Part shown: positions 53,631 to 62,340 of the stretch, piece after piece
How the letters are laid out: the number at the start of each line of letters is the position of its first letter
Numbering within the stretch: position 1 is the first letter of the stretch
Program-made: the position numbers and the translations under genes
Assembly: GCA_003134785.1 (NCBI GenBank)
Contig: PLCN01000020.1
Span: 124,001-188,000, forward strand
From: Spartobacteria bacterium
GTDB taxonomy: Bacteria > Verrucomicrobiota > Verrucomicrobiia > Chthoniobacterales > UBA10450
DNA: 64,000 nt
Direction of reading: 5' to 3'
The notes under the pieces: generated by a model
The model's input: the letters and a program-made list of their open reading frames with translations, nothing else
The model's database searches: none
What the model was told of the DNA's origin: nothing

Positions 53631-55633
53631 TGCAACTGCGCGAGCTCAAGCGTCTCGCTCGAGCCCTCAGCATTGTCGCGGGATGTCTCCTGGCGATCGG
53701 AGCAGGGTTTGCGTGTCTGAATTACTCCTTCGCCGAGCCCCTGACCCGGACAAGCTATGACCTGCCATTTGTCTGGCGCGCAAATCTGGACACGCACGAA
53801 ATCGTCCTGGTTTACCTCGACGAAGAATCAGCGAAACAATTGCAGCAGCCGATCGATGACATTTGGAATCGCTCCCTGCACGTGCCGCTCCTTGAACGTC
53901 TGGCGAAGGATGGAGCGCGCCTCGTTGTCTACGACATCATTTTCGATCAGCCATCGCCTGACGCCGCGAGGGACACAGCTTTTGCAAGTGCGTTGCAAAG
54001 TTCAGGTAAAGTCATTTTAGGCGGTGGGCTCGAGATCGTGCAACCGATGGGTGGAGTGAAGCAGGAGCGAATTCTTGCGCCCCTCAAAACCTTTCGCAAG
54101 GCCGCCGCCGGTTGGGGGATCATGGTCTTCAGGCCGGTCGATGCCGACTATGCCGTGCGGCAACTGTTCACCGGCACGAGCGACATTCCGACCGGGACTT
54201 GGAAGGCAGCCGAGGTCCTCGGCGCACCAGCTACTCGTGAACCGCGGGAAGCGTCCGTGCAACGCTGGATCAACTACTATGGACCAAAGAACACCTTCTC
54301 CTCCATTAACCTGGCGCAAGCCTTGGATCCGCAAGGTGTGCCGCCCGGTTTTTTTAAAGACAAGATCGTTCTGGTCGGGGGCCGCTCGGCGGTAGGTTAT
54401 CTTGCCGCGGGTCGAGATGAATTTGGAACGCCCTATTCCCGAGGCAGTCATCAATTTACTTCAGGCCTCGAAATTCACGCCACTATTCTCTTGAACTTGG
54501 TCCGCGGCGAATGGCTCACCCGAATTTCCAATCAAAAGGAATCCGCCATTCTCATCCTCGTCGGCTTGATCGCTGGTGCGCTCGCGGCTTTGCGCCCGTC
54601 CTTCGCGGTGGTTTCGGCGCTTATCGTCTCCTTTGCCATCGCGTGCCTGGCCTTCTTGTTTGTCTGGCATCGGCAGGTCTGGTTCGATTGGATGGTTCCC
54701 GCGGCAATCCAGATGCCGCTAGGTCTCGCCTGGTCGGTCGGTTCGCAGTACCTTCTCGAATCACGCCGCCGAAAAGAGTTGCGCCGCGCCTTCGGGTTCT
54801 ATTTGTCGCCGGAAATGGCGGACAAGATCGCCGACTCTGATTTCGACCTAAAGCCTGGCGGCAAAGTAGTTGAGGTCACAGTTATCTTTACCGACCTCGA
54901 GAGCTTTACCTCGATCACAGAGAACCTCGACCCGGAGGAGGTAACCGAAATTCTTACCTCCTATTTCGGACAAACGACCAAGTGCATTCTCGAGAACAAG
55001 GGAACAATCATTAAGTATATCGGCGATGCCGTCTTCGCGGCCTGGGGCGCGCCCATTGACGATCCGCAGCATGCGATGCGCGCCGTGGAAACCGCCTGTA
55101 ACTTGCGCTGCCTTTCGGAACTGGTAGTCCACGGGAAGACCTTGCGCACTCGGGTAGGCATCCACAGCGGAAAGGTGCTCGCGGGAAATTTAGGTTCCAA
55201 CTATCGCTTCGATTACACGATGATCGGCGACGCCGTTAACTTCGCCTCGCGCCTGGAGTCTCTGAACAAATACCTTAGCACGCAGGTGCTCATCTCCGAT
55301 GCCGTGCGGCAGCAGTTGGGCGATGGCTTCATCACGCGACAGCTCGGGGAATTTCGCGTCGCAGGCAAGACAAATAGCGTCATCATTCATGAACTGCTAT
55401 GCCGCTGCGGCGCCGAGTCGGGCGAGAAACAATGGATCGACGTTTTCGAGCAAGGTTTGAGCGTCTTCCGCGCGGGTGAGTTCAAAGCCAGCCGCGATTA
55501 CATGACTCGGACCCGCGAGCTGCGCGGTGGATCAGATGGCCCCTCTGAGTTCTACTTGCGAAAAATTACCGACCTGGAGGCGAACGGCCACCATGGAGAT
55601 TGGACCGGTATCGTCCAGTTATCGGATAAGTAA
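53630..55633 (+). CDS. CHASE2-domain class III adenylate/guanylate cyclase
   Basis: 667 residues. One N-terminal membrane helix (about 14-32), a periplasmic CHASE2 sensor domain (about 35-300: VLVYLDEESAKQLQQPIDDI, RLVVYDIIFDQPSPDAARDT, VILGGGL), three helices (about 305-375) and a cytoplasmic cyclase domain (about 410-590). The cyclase has both metal Asp residues (IFTDLESFTSI and YIGDAVFAAWG), the Lys in IIKYIGD, Thr in FDYTMIGDAVN, and NFASRLESL, so it is probably active and makes cAMP; guanylate use cannot be excluded. A C-terminal helical tail follows. Its ATG overlaps the stop of the FecR-TPR-barrel gene, suggesting a shared sensing system across the envelope. Confidence 0.92.
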   Translation: MQLRELKRLARALSIVAGCLLAIGAGFACLNYSFAEPLTRTSYDLPFVWRANLDTHEIVLVYLDEESAKQLQQPIDDIWNRSLHVPLLERLAKDGARLVVYDIIFDQPSPDAARDTAFASALQSSGKVILGGGLEIVQPMGGVKQERILAPLKTFRKAAAGWGIMVFRPVDADYAVRQLFTGTSDIPTGTWKAAEVLGAPATREPREASVQRWINYYGPKNTFSSINLAQALDPQGVPPGFFKDKIVLVGGRSAVGYLAAGRDEFGTPYSRGSHQFTSGLEIHATILLNLVRGEWLTRISNQKESAILILVGLIAGALAALRPSFAVVSALIVSFAIACLAFLFVWHRQVWFDWMVPAAIQMPLGLAWSVGSQYLLESRRRKELRRAFGFYLSPEMADKIADSDFDLKPGGKVVEVTVIFTDLESFTSITENLDPEEVTEILTSYFGQTTKCILENKGTIIKYIGDAVFAAWGAPIDDPQHAMRAVETACNLRCLSELVVHGKTLRTRVGIHSGKVLAGNLGSNYRFDYTMIGDAVNFASRLESLNKYLSTQVLISDAVRQQLGDGFITRQLGEFRVAGKTNSVIIHELLCRCGAESGEKQWIDVFEQGLSVFRAGEFKASRDYMTRTRELRGGSDGPSEFYLRKITDLEANGHHGDWTGIVQLSDK

Positions 55634-55679
55634 TTTCTCGACATTGCGTTAAATCTGGCGAAACTCATCGCTGGTCGAG

Positions 55680-58118
55680 ATGATCCTGCCGCTTCATTTG
55701 CCTGCCATAATCAGATCGGGCCGCGCGCGGCTCGCGCTCCTGCTGGTTGCTGGCGCGGCCCTGGTCCTTGCCTTGGAACCGAGCGCACGCGCGGACGGCA
55801 CGGACGTTTCGCTTCTCTCCGTCACGAAGACGGAACTCTACCTGCAAAACAGTTCGGCTAATCCCGCCCTCCAGGCGAATCCTTTTACCTTCGATACCGC
55901 AGCTAATCCCACTGGTGCAAACAGGATCGTCAGCGCCCAATTCCTACCGCCGGGAGGGACCCTTGAGACCATGACGAAAGGCCGGGCGAATTTTTCCTTC
56001 GACGGGGGCAATTTTGCCACGATGGCGGCGTTGAATGCCGCCTTTCCGAATGGCACCTACAATTTCGCCCTTCAAACCTCCACTCCGCCGACAGCCTTTA
56101 ACGACACGATCTCGATCACGGGCGATACCTATCCTAATATACCCAAGATCCTGAACGGGACCTGGTCTTCAGGAGCGCTCCAGATCGACGCGACCCAAAG
56201 CTATTCTATCACTTGGAACGACGTTTCTCCTACGAGCTCGACCCAGATGGTGTTCGAAATCGCCGACGCTTCCGGAGCGATCGTCTTTAGCCAGGTGGTG
56301 GCGCCCGATCCCAGTGGCTTCAACATCAATCGAACCATATCGGCGAACACGCTTCAAGTAGGTGCCTACTACACGGCAAACCTTACCTTCCAGCGCAGGC
56401 AAGTTACCCAAGTAAACGGTTCCTTCGCCAAGGTGGCTATCTACGCCACCACCACCACCTTTAAGATTGCCACGATTGGGGCCATTCCGACCATCACCGG
56501 TCCTTCGAATCCGATGGGAACAGTCGGGCAAATGTTCATTTACCAGATCATCGCCAGCAACCACCCCTTCAGCTACGGGACGAGTGGTTCCTTGCCTCCA
56601 GGCCTAACCCTCGATAGTTCCCTGGGTATCATTAGCGGCGTTCCGACAGCGACCAGTGCAACCCAGATCTCGCTCAATGCCACCAACATCAATGGAACGG
56701 GAACCAAGGCTAACTTCGTGCCGGCGATCCAGGCCGCGCCCAGGGCCGGGCCGATCATTATCAGCAGCACCTGCGCCCAGTATTATGCCGGGCAGCCTTT
56801 CAGTTTTCAGGTCGCCACGAAAGGAGCTACTTCCGCGGCCAGGATAACGGCTACGGGCCTTCCGGCTGGGTTGAGCCTCGATCCGGTCACCGGAGTTATC
56901 TCGGGGACCACTGCTTCAGTTGGAAGTTTCCCAGTCAATCTCACGGTCACGGACGGAAGCTTTACCGTGGCAGGCTTCCTCCAGCTTACCTTTACGGCCG
57001 ACCCGGCTTATCCGGTAATCACGAACGCAGACAAGGTTACTGTCCCGCGAGGCCAGACATTTAGCTATACGATCGCTACCCCCGGCGCCTCGGATCCGGC
57101 CGACCCTCCAACCTTTACCATCATTGGGAACTTGCCGCCGGGATTGGGATTTGATCCGGCAACGGGTACCATTTCGGGAACCTATAGCGGCCCCTTGCAA
57201 AAGAGCATGAGCTCGAACGATAGCGGGGGCGCCCCCCCTGTCGTAAAGGAACTGTCCGGCGGCGCCTTACTGGGCAGCATCCAACTCTTTAGCACAAACT
57301 CCCATGGCACTTCCACCTTTCAGCTTCTCTTCCTGGCGCCACCTTCCGGAGCGGTCAATATCGCGACCCGCCTGTTTGTGGGCACGGGTGAGAATGTCCT
57401 GATTGGTGGCTTCATCGTTACAGGCAACGCACCGAAGGTAGTAATCGTTCGCGCGATTGGCCCTTCTACTGGAATTCCCGGGGCCTTGCAGGATCCAATT
57501 CTTCAGTTGCGCAATGAGCAAACCCAGGTCGTTGTCACTAATGATAACTGGCGGGATACCCAGGAGCAGCTGATCAAAGACACTACGATTCCACCGAACG
57601 ATGACCGCGAGTCTGCCATAGTCGCAGGACTCGATCCAGGTAACTACACGGCCATAGTATCCGGCAAGGACGGCGGCACTGGCATTGGACTGGTCGAAGT
57701 ATACGATCTCGGCACGGCGAGTCTCGATACTACCACTAAGGCGCAACTCGCCGAAATCTCGACTCGCGGCAATGTCCTTACGGCTGATAATGTCATCATC
57801 GGCGGCTTTATCATCTCGGGCGTTAACACCAAGGTTCTCGTCCGCGGCATTGGGCCATCGCTCGCTGCTTTCGGCATTGGCAACGCACTGCAAGATCCCA
57901 CGATAGAATTGCACGATGGAAACGGCACGACTATTGGAGCTAACGACAATTGGCGGAGCGATCAGGAACAAGCGATCATCAACACCTCAGTGCCTCCCAC
58001 CGATGATCGCGAGTCTGCGATTGTCGCAACCCTAGCTCCAGGCGCTTACACGGCGATCTTGCGCGGCAGTGGTAATACGACCGGAGTCGCCTTGGTGGAA
58101 GTTTACGCGTTGCAGTAA
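55680..58118 (+). CDS. Secreted Ig-like domain protein with tandem NISTR/GGFI module
   Basis: 812 residues with an N-terminal signal segment (LALLLVAGAALVLALEPSARA). The N-terminal 230 residues are an unrecognised beta-rich head (VSLLSVTKTELYLQNSSA, FAKVAIYATTTTFKIATIGA). Three He_PIG-type Ig domains follow (IYQIIASNHPFSYGTSG, GLTLDSSLGIISGVPTATS; FSFQVATKGATSAARITATG; FSYTIATPGASDPADPPTF). The shared GSIQLFSTNSHGTSTFQLLF segment leads to two C-terminal modules (VNIATRLFVGTGENVLIGGF; AEISTRGNVLTADNVIIGGF), ending VEVYALQ. It is exported and probably surface located. It begins 46 bases after the cyclase gene on the same strand, so it may belong to the same transcript. Function unknown. Confidence 0.88.
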   Translation: MILPLHLPAIIRSGRARLALLLVAGAALVLALEPSARADGTDVSLLSVTKTELYLQNSSANPALQANPFTFDTAANPTGANRIVSAQFLPPGGTLETMTKGRANFSFDGGNFATMAALNAAFPNGTYNFALQTSTPPTAFNDTISITGDTYPNIPKILNGTWSSGALQIDATQSYSITWNDVSPTSSTQMVFEIADASGAIVFSQVVAPDPSGFNINRTISANTLQVGAYYTANLTFQRRQVTQVNGSFAKVAIYATTTTFKIATIGAIPTITGPSNPMGTVGQMFIYQIIASNHPFSYGTSGSLPPGLTLDSSLGIISGVPTATSATQISLNATNINGTGTKANFVPAIQAAPRAGPIIISSTCAQYYAGQPFSFQVATKGATSAARITATGLPAGLSLDPVTGVISGTTASVGSFPVNLTVTDGSFTVAGFLQLTFTADPAYPVITNADKVTVPRGQTFSYTIATPGASDPADPPTFTIIGNLPPGLGFDPATGTISGTYSGPLQKSMSSNDSGGAPPVVKELSGGALLGSIQLFSTNSHGTSTFQLLFLAPPSGAVNIATRLFVGTGENVLIGGFIVTGNAPKVVIVRAIGPSTGIPGALQDPILQLRNEQTQVVVTNDNWRDTQEQLIKDTTIPPNDDRESAIVAGLDPGNYTAIVSGKDGGTGIGLVEVYDLGTASLDTTTKAQLAEISTRGNVLTADNVIIGGFIISGVNTKVLVRGIGPSLAAFGIGNALQDPTIELHDGNGTTIGANDNWRSDQEQAIINTSVPPTDDRESAIVATLAPGAYTAILRGSGNTTGVALVEVYALQ

Positions 58119-58475
58119 GAAGCCGTTGGCTACGCTGCCAAACGCAGCCGGTTTAGTCAGATGGATTTCCGAATGGTAGGAAAAGCGACGAATGGCTTCG
58201 AATGGCGGAGTCGATGGCTCTTTGAGTTAGGCTGGAGAGATCAGGTTGGCTTCTTCCGTCGTAGAACAGACTGTTCCGAAAGTTTCTTCCCGGGTTTCTT
58301 TCTGCTGGCGAATAAGCTTTACATGCCTTGGGTTCTCCCAAACAATCGCAGGCGCAATAAGTTCGTCAGGCGTCTCCAGCACAGCAACCTGCCCTCTTCC
58401 GGCCGGATAACCGGGAATATGGTAATGATTCGGACGGCTGACTGCTTGCTGTCTCATCGCGTCAATCTAATAACC
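58119..58475. other. Intergenic gap before the NHL gene
   Basis: 357 bases. The NHL reading frame is open here back to an ATG at 58161, but the residues (FRMVGKATNGFEWRSRW) show no conserved character and would hide the signal peptide. The paralogue at 63895 begins exactly at the GTG position. I see no other gene. Confidence 0.55.
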
Positions 58476-61400
58476 GTGAAAAGATTCCTTCTACCGTTAC
58501 TCCTCATCGGTTGCGCTTTAGGCGGAGCCACCACGACTCGGGCGCAATCGAATTACGAACCGTATTCCTTCACCACGCTCGCCGGGCTGGGACCGGGTAG
58601 CACTAGCGGCACCGGCAGCGCCGCGCGCTTCGATTTTCCAGATGGCGCGGCGGTGGATACCGCGGGCAATGTCTATGTGGCTGACTCGGGCAACGACATC
58701 ATCCGTAAGATCACTCCTGCTGGCGTGGTGAGTACTCTGGCTGGCCTGGCTGGCAGCTCTGGCAGCGCCGATGGCAACGGCAACGTCGCGCGCTTCTCTT
58801 TTCCCACTGGCGTGGCGGTGGATAGCGCGGGCAATGTCTATGTGGCCGACGATGGCAACAACACGATCCGCAAGATCACCCCGTGTGGCGCCGTGAGTAC
58901 TCTGGCCGGTCTGGCTGGCAGCACTGGCAGCGCTGATGGGAGCGGCAGCGCCGCGCGCTTCTCTCAACCATTCGGCGTGACGGTGGATGGCGCGGGCACT
59001 ATCTATGTGGCTGATAGGGATAACCACACGATTCGTAAAATCACCCCTGCCGGTGTAGTGAGTACATTTGCGGGTCTGGCTGGGAGCAGTGGCAGCGCCG
59101 ACGGCAACGGCAGCGCCGCGCGTTTCAATTTTCCGCTAGGTGTGGCGGTGGATAACGCGGGCAATCTCTTTGTGGCCGACACGAATAGCAGCACGGTCCG
59201 CAAGATCACCTCTTCTGGCGCCGTGAGTACATTTGCCGGTCTAGCTGGCAGCGGTGGCAGCGCCGATGGCACCGGCAATGCCGCGCGCTTCAATCAATTA
59301 TCCGGCGTAGGAGTGGATAGCGCGGGTAATGTCTATGTGGCCGACTACTTGAACCACACCATCCGCAAGATCACGCCTTCTCGCGTGGTGAGCACATTTG
59401 CCGGTTTAGCTGGCAGCGGTGGCAGCGCCGATGGCACCGGCAGCGCCGCGCGTTTCAATTTTCCATACGGCGTGGCGGTGGACGGCGCGGGCAACGCCTA
59501 TGTGGCTGACTCGGGCAACGACACCATCCGTAAGATCACGCCTTCTCGGGTAGTGAGTACTCTCGCCGGGCTAGCTGGCAGCTTTGGCAGCGCCGATGGC
59601 ACTGGCACCGTCGCGCGCTTCGGTTTTCCGGTTAGCGTGGCAGCGGATAACGCGGGCAATGCCTATGTGGCTGACTCGAGCAACCATACCATCCGTAAGA
59701 TTACACCTTCTCGCGTCGTGAGTACTCTAGCCGGCCTGGCTGGCAGCGCGGGCAGTACCAATGGGAGCGGCAGCGCCGCGCGCTTCAATAACCCATCCGG
59801 CGTGGCGGTAGATAGCGCCGGTAACGTCTATGTTGGCGACAGAGGTAACAATACGATCCGTAAGATCACCCCTGCTGGCGTAGTAAGTACTCTGGCGGGT
59901 CTGGCCGGCAGCAGTGGCAGCACGGATGGCACCGGTAACGCCGCTCGTTTCACTGAACCGCAAGGCGTGGCGGTGGATAGTGCGAGCAATGTTTATGTGA
60001 CCGACACGGACAACCACACGATCCGTAAGATCACATCTGCTGGCGCCGTGAGTACTCTTGCCGGATTAGCTGGCAGCAGTGGCAGCGCCGATGGCACTGG
60101 CAACGGCGCGCGCTTCGCTTTTCCGCAAGACGTGGCGGTTGATGGCGCCGGCAATGTCTATGTGGCCGACTCGAGTAACGACACGATCCGAAAGATCACC
60201 CCGGCTGGCGTAGTGACCACTCTGGCCGGTGTAGCTGGCAGCTTTGGCAGCGCCGATGGCATCGCGAACGATGCGCGATTCGACGGTCCAAGTGGCGTGG
60301 CAGTGGATAGCAATGGCAATGTCTACGTGGCCGAATACTTCAACAGCACGATCCGCAAGATAACCCCTGCGGGCGACGTGAGTACTCTGGCCGGTCTAAC
60401 TGGCAACACGGGCAGTGGCGATGGGATCGGCAGCGCCGCCCGCTTCCATAATCCGACCGGCGTGGCGGTGGATAACGCGGGCAATGTCTATGTGGCCGAC
60501 TACTTGAACAGCGCGATCCGCGTCGGCGTCAACGCACCACCGGTAATTACCACCGTGGGACAGCCTTTCGTTTACCAGTTAGACATCACCGGCACGACCT
60601 CTTTCGTGGTCAGCAACCTGCCGCCGGGCTTGAGCTTTAACAGCCAGCTGGCCGCCATTGTAGGAGTTCCCACCGCCGCCGGGACCTTCCAAGTGGGACT
60701 AAGCAGTATGAACTCCTCCGGCGCGACGAATAATAGCACGCTCACCATCACGGTGCAGCCCGCGCCTGGCTCCGGTCCCATCATTACCAGCAGCACGAGC
60801 GCGACGGGCAGGGTGGATCGGCTATTCAGCTTCCAGGTGGAAACAATCAACGCCAGCTCCGCCGCGCGCTTAAGCGCGAGTGGACTCCCGCCGGGTCTGT
60901 CGGCCGACCCAGTCACCGGAGTCATTTCAGGGACTGTGACCGCGGAAGGAAGTTCAGCGGTGACACTTACAGTCACGGACGGAGGTTTTACTGCGACCGC
61001 CAGTTTGCAATTGATCTTTACGGCGGATCCAGCATCGCCCGTCATCCTTAGCTCTAACACTGCATCTCTCGCGCCCGGCCAATCGTTCACTTACACGATC
61101 AACGTGGCGGCAGCCTGCGATCCTTCCGATGTAACTACTTTTACCCTTATCGGCACCCTGCCAGCAGGACTCTTCTTTGATCCCAACACCGGTACGATCT
61201 CAGGCACCTTTACTGGGCTGAGCCTGCACAGCGGAAACAGACCGGATGTCTCAGGAGGTATCGTCACCAACGTGCAGTTGTTTGCCACTAACTCGCACGG
61301 CACGTCTACGCTTCCTTTGATTTTCTTTCTGGCGCCGACTGGAGCAGTCAATATCTCAACTCGAATCGCGGTGGGTTCAGGCGATAACGTTTTGATTGGC

Positions 61401-62120
61401 GGCTTTATTATCACTGGGAACGCGCCTAAGAAGGTAGTCATCCGTGCGATAGGTCCTTCTTTGAAGGTCAATGGCGTTCCGATACCAGGAGCCATGCAAG
61501 ATCCGGTGCTGGAGCTGCATGACCCAACCGGACTGTTAGGGACGAATGACAATTGGAGAGACAGCCAGGAGAATGAAATCATCGGCACCGGTATTCCACC
61601 CACCGACGATCATGAATCGGCTATCCTGGCCTACCTCAGCCCCGGCAACTACACGGCCGTGGTCCTTGGTAAGGATGGGTCTACTGGCATCGCCGTGGTG
61701 GAAGTATACGACTTGGGGACAGTGAGCCTCGACCAATCGAGTAACGCGAAGCTCGCGCAAATCTCCACGCGCGGCACTGTCCTCACCGGTGACAATGTGA
61801 TGATCGGCGGCTTCATTGTCCAAACCAGTGCAACAAAGGTGATCGTGCGGGCTATCGGACCGTCCTTGAACGGAATTGTCCCTGGAACACTTCAAGATAC
61901 CGTCCTTGAGCTGCATGATGGCAGCGGGACAACGATCATGTCGAACGATGACTGGCGCAGCGATCAAGAGCAGCAGATCATCGATACTACCGTGCCGCCC
62001 AAGGACGATCACGAGTCTGCGATTGTCGCGACCCTAAATCCCGGCGCTTACACCGCGATCGTGCGCGGCAAGAACAATACTACCGGAGTCGCTTTGGTGG
62101 AGGTCTATACTTTGCAGTAA
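58476..62120 (+). CDS. Secreted NHL-repeat propeller protein with Ig-like domains and tandem NISTR/GGFI module
   Basis: 1214 residues from GTG 58476 (MKRFLLPLLLIGCALGGATT, a signal peptide). Twelve NHL repeats of exactly 55 residues (GVAVDSAGNVYVADSGN, TIRKITPAGV, VSTLAGLAGS, GTGSAARF) cover about 30-690 and fit two six-bladed or similar propellers. Two Ig-like domains follow (FVYQLDITGTTSFVVSNLPP; FSFQVETINASSAARLSASG), then GGIVTNVQLFATNSHGTSTL and two C-terminal modules (VNISTRIAVGSGDNVLIGGF; AQISTRGTVLTGDNVMIGGF), ending VEVYTLQ. From the Ig domains on it is closely similar to the kelch protein. It is exported; ligand unknown. A truncated paralogue begins at 63895. Confidence 0.9.
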   Translation: MKRFLLPLLLIGCALGGATTTRAQSNYEPYSFTTLAGLGPGSTSGTGSAARFDFPDGAAVDTAGNVYVADSGNDIIRKITPAGVVSTLAGLAGSSGSADGNGNVARFSFPTGVAVDSAGNVYVADDGNNTIRKITPCGAVSTLAGLAGSTGSADGSGSAARFSQPFGVTVDGAGTIYVADRDNHTIRKITPAGVVSTFAGLAGSSGSADGNGSAARFNFPLGVAVDNAGNLFVADTNSSTVRKITSSGAVSTFAGLAGSGGSADGTGNAARFNQLSGVGVDSAGNVYVADYLNHTIRKITPSRVVSTFAGLAGSGGSADGTGSAARFNFPYGVAVDGAGNAYVADSGNDTIRKITPSRVVSTLAGLAGSFGSADGTGTVARFGFPVSVAADNAGNAYVADSSNHTIRKITPSRVVSTLAGLAGSAGSTNGSGSAARFNNPSGVAVDSAGNVYVGDRGNNTIRKITPAGVVSTLAGLAGSSGSTDGTGNAARFTEPQGVAVDSASNVYVTDTDNHTIRKITSAGAVSTLAGLAGSSGSADGTGNGARFAFPQDVAVDGAGNVYVADSSNDTIRKITPAGVVTTLAGVAGSFGSADGIANDARFDGPSGVAVDSNGNVYVAEYFNSTIRKITPAGDVSTLAGLTGNTGSGDGIGSAARFHNPTGVAVDNAGNVYVADYLNSAIRVGVNAPPVITTVGQPFVYQLDITGTTSFVVSNLPPGLSFNSQLAAIVGVPTAAGTFQVGLSSMNSSGATNNSTLTITVQPAPGSGPIITSSTSATGRVDRLFSFQVETINASSAARLSASGLPPGLSADPVTGVISGTVTAEGSSAVTLTVTDGGFTATASLQLIFTADPASPVILSSNTASLAPGQSFTYTINVAAACDPSDVTTFTLIGTLPAGLFFDPNTGTISGTFTGLSLHSGNRPDVSGGIVTNVQLFATNSHGTSTLPLIFFLAPTGAVNISTRIAVGSGDNVLIGGFIITGNAPKKVVIRAIGPSLKVNGVPIPGAMQDPVLELHDPTGLLGTNDNWRDSQENEIIGTGIPPTDDHESAILAYLSPGNYTAVVLGKDGSTGIAVVEVYDLGTVSLDQSSNAKLAQISTRGTVLTGDNVMIGGFIVQTSATKVIVRAIGPSLNGIVPGTLQDTVLELHDGSGTTIMSNDDWRSDQEQQIIDTTVPPKDDHESAIVATLNPGAYTAIVRGKNNTTGVALVEVYTLQ
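58566..60530 (+). repeat. Twelve tandem 165-base coding repeats (NHL units)
   Basis: Units start GTGAGTACTCTGGCCGG (for example 58728, 58893, 59058), exactly 165 bases apart, with high nucleotide identity between neighbours. Copies 5-7 share the variant ITPSRV, pointing to recent local duplication. Confidence 0.9.
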
Positions 62121-62340
62121 ATCACGACTGCCATAGGCTATCTCATAAGATGTCTCATGCTGTAACCACAACACTCCGTTGCCAGGTGGCGGGGCCAGTA
62201 ACTAATAACGCGCCTTCGCCGGTCACGGCTGCCCAGGAAAATTACTTTATCAGAGAATTATAATGTTTGACGGAACCGCTCAAATCTGGACTCATGTTTG
62301 GGGAAATAGACGCTTTGGCAATTAACTAACCCGCCACTAT

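Noticed and set aside
58566-60530. CRISPR-like regular repeats
   Set aside because: The 165-base period is in frame, has no unique spacers and encodes NHL propeller blades.
62121-62340. Gene between the NHL and beta-sandwich genes
   Set aside because: The 220-base gap has only short frames without a ribosome site.
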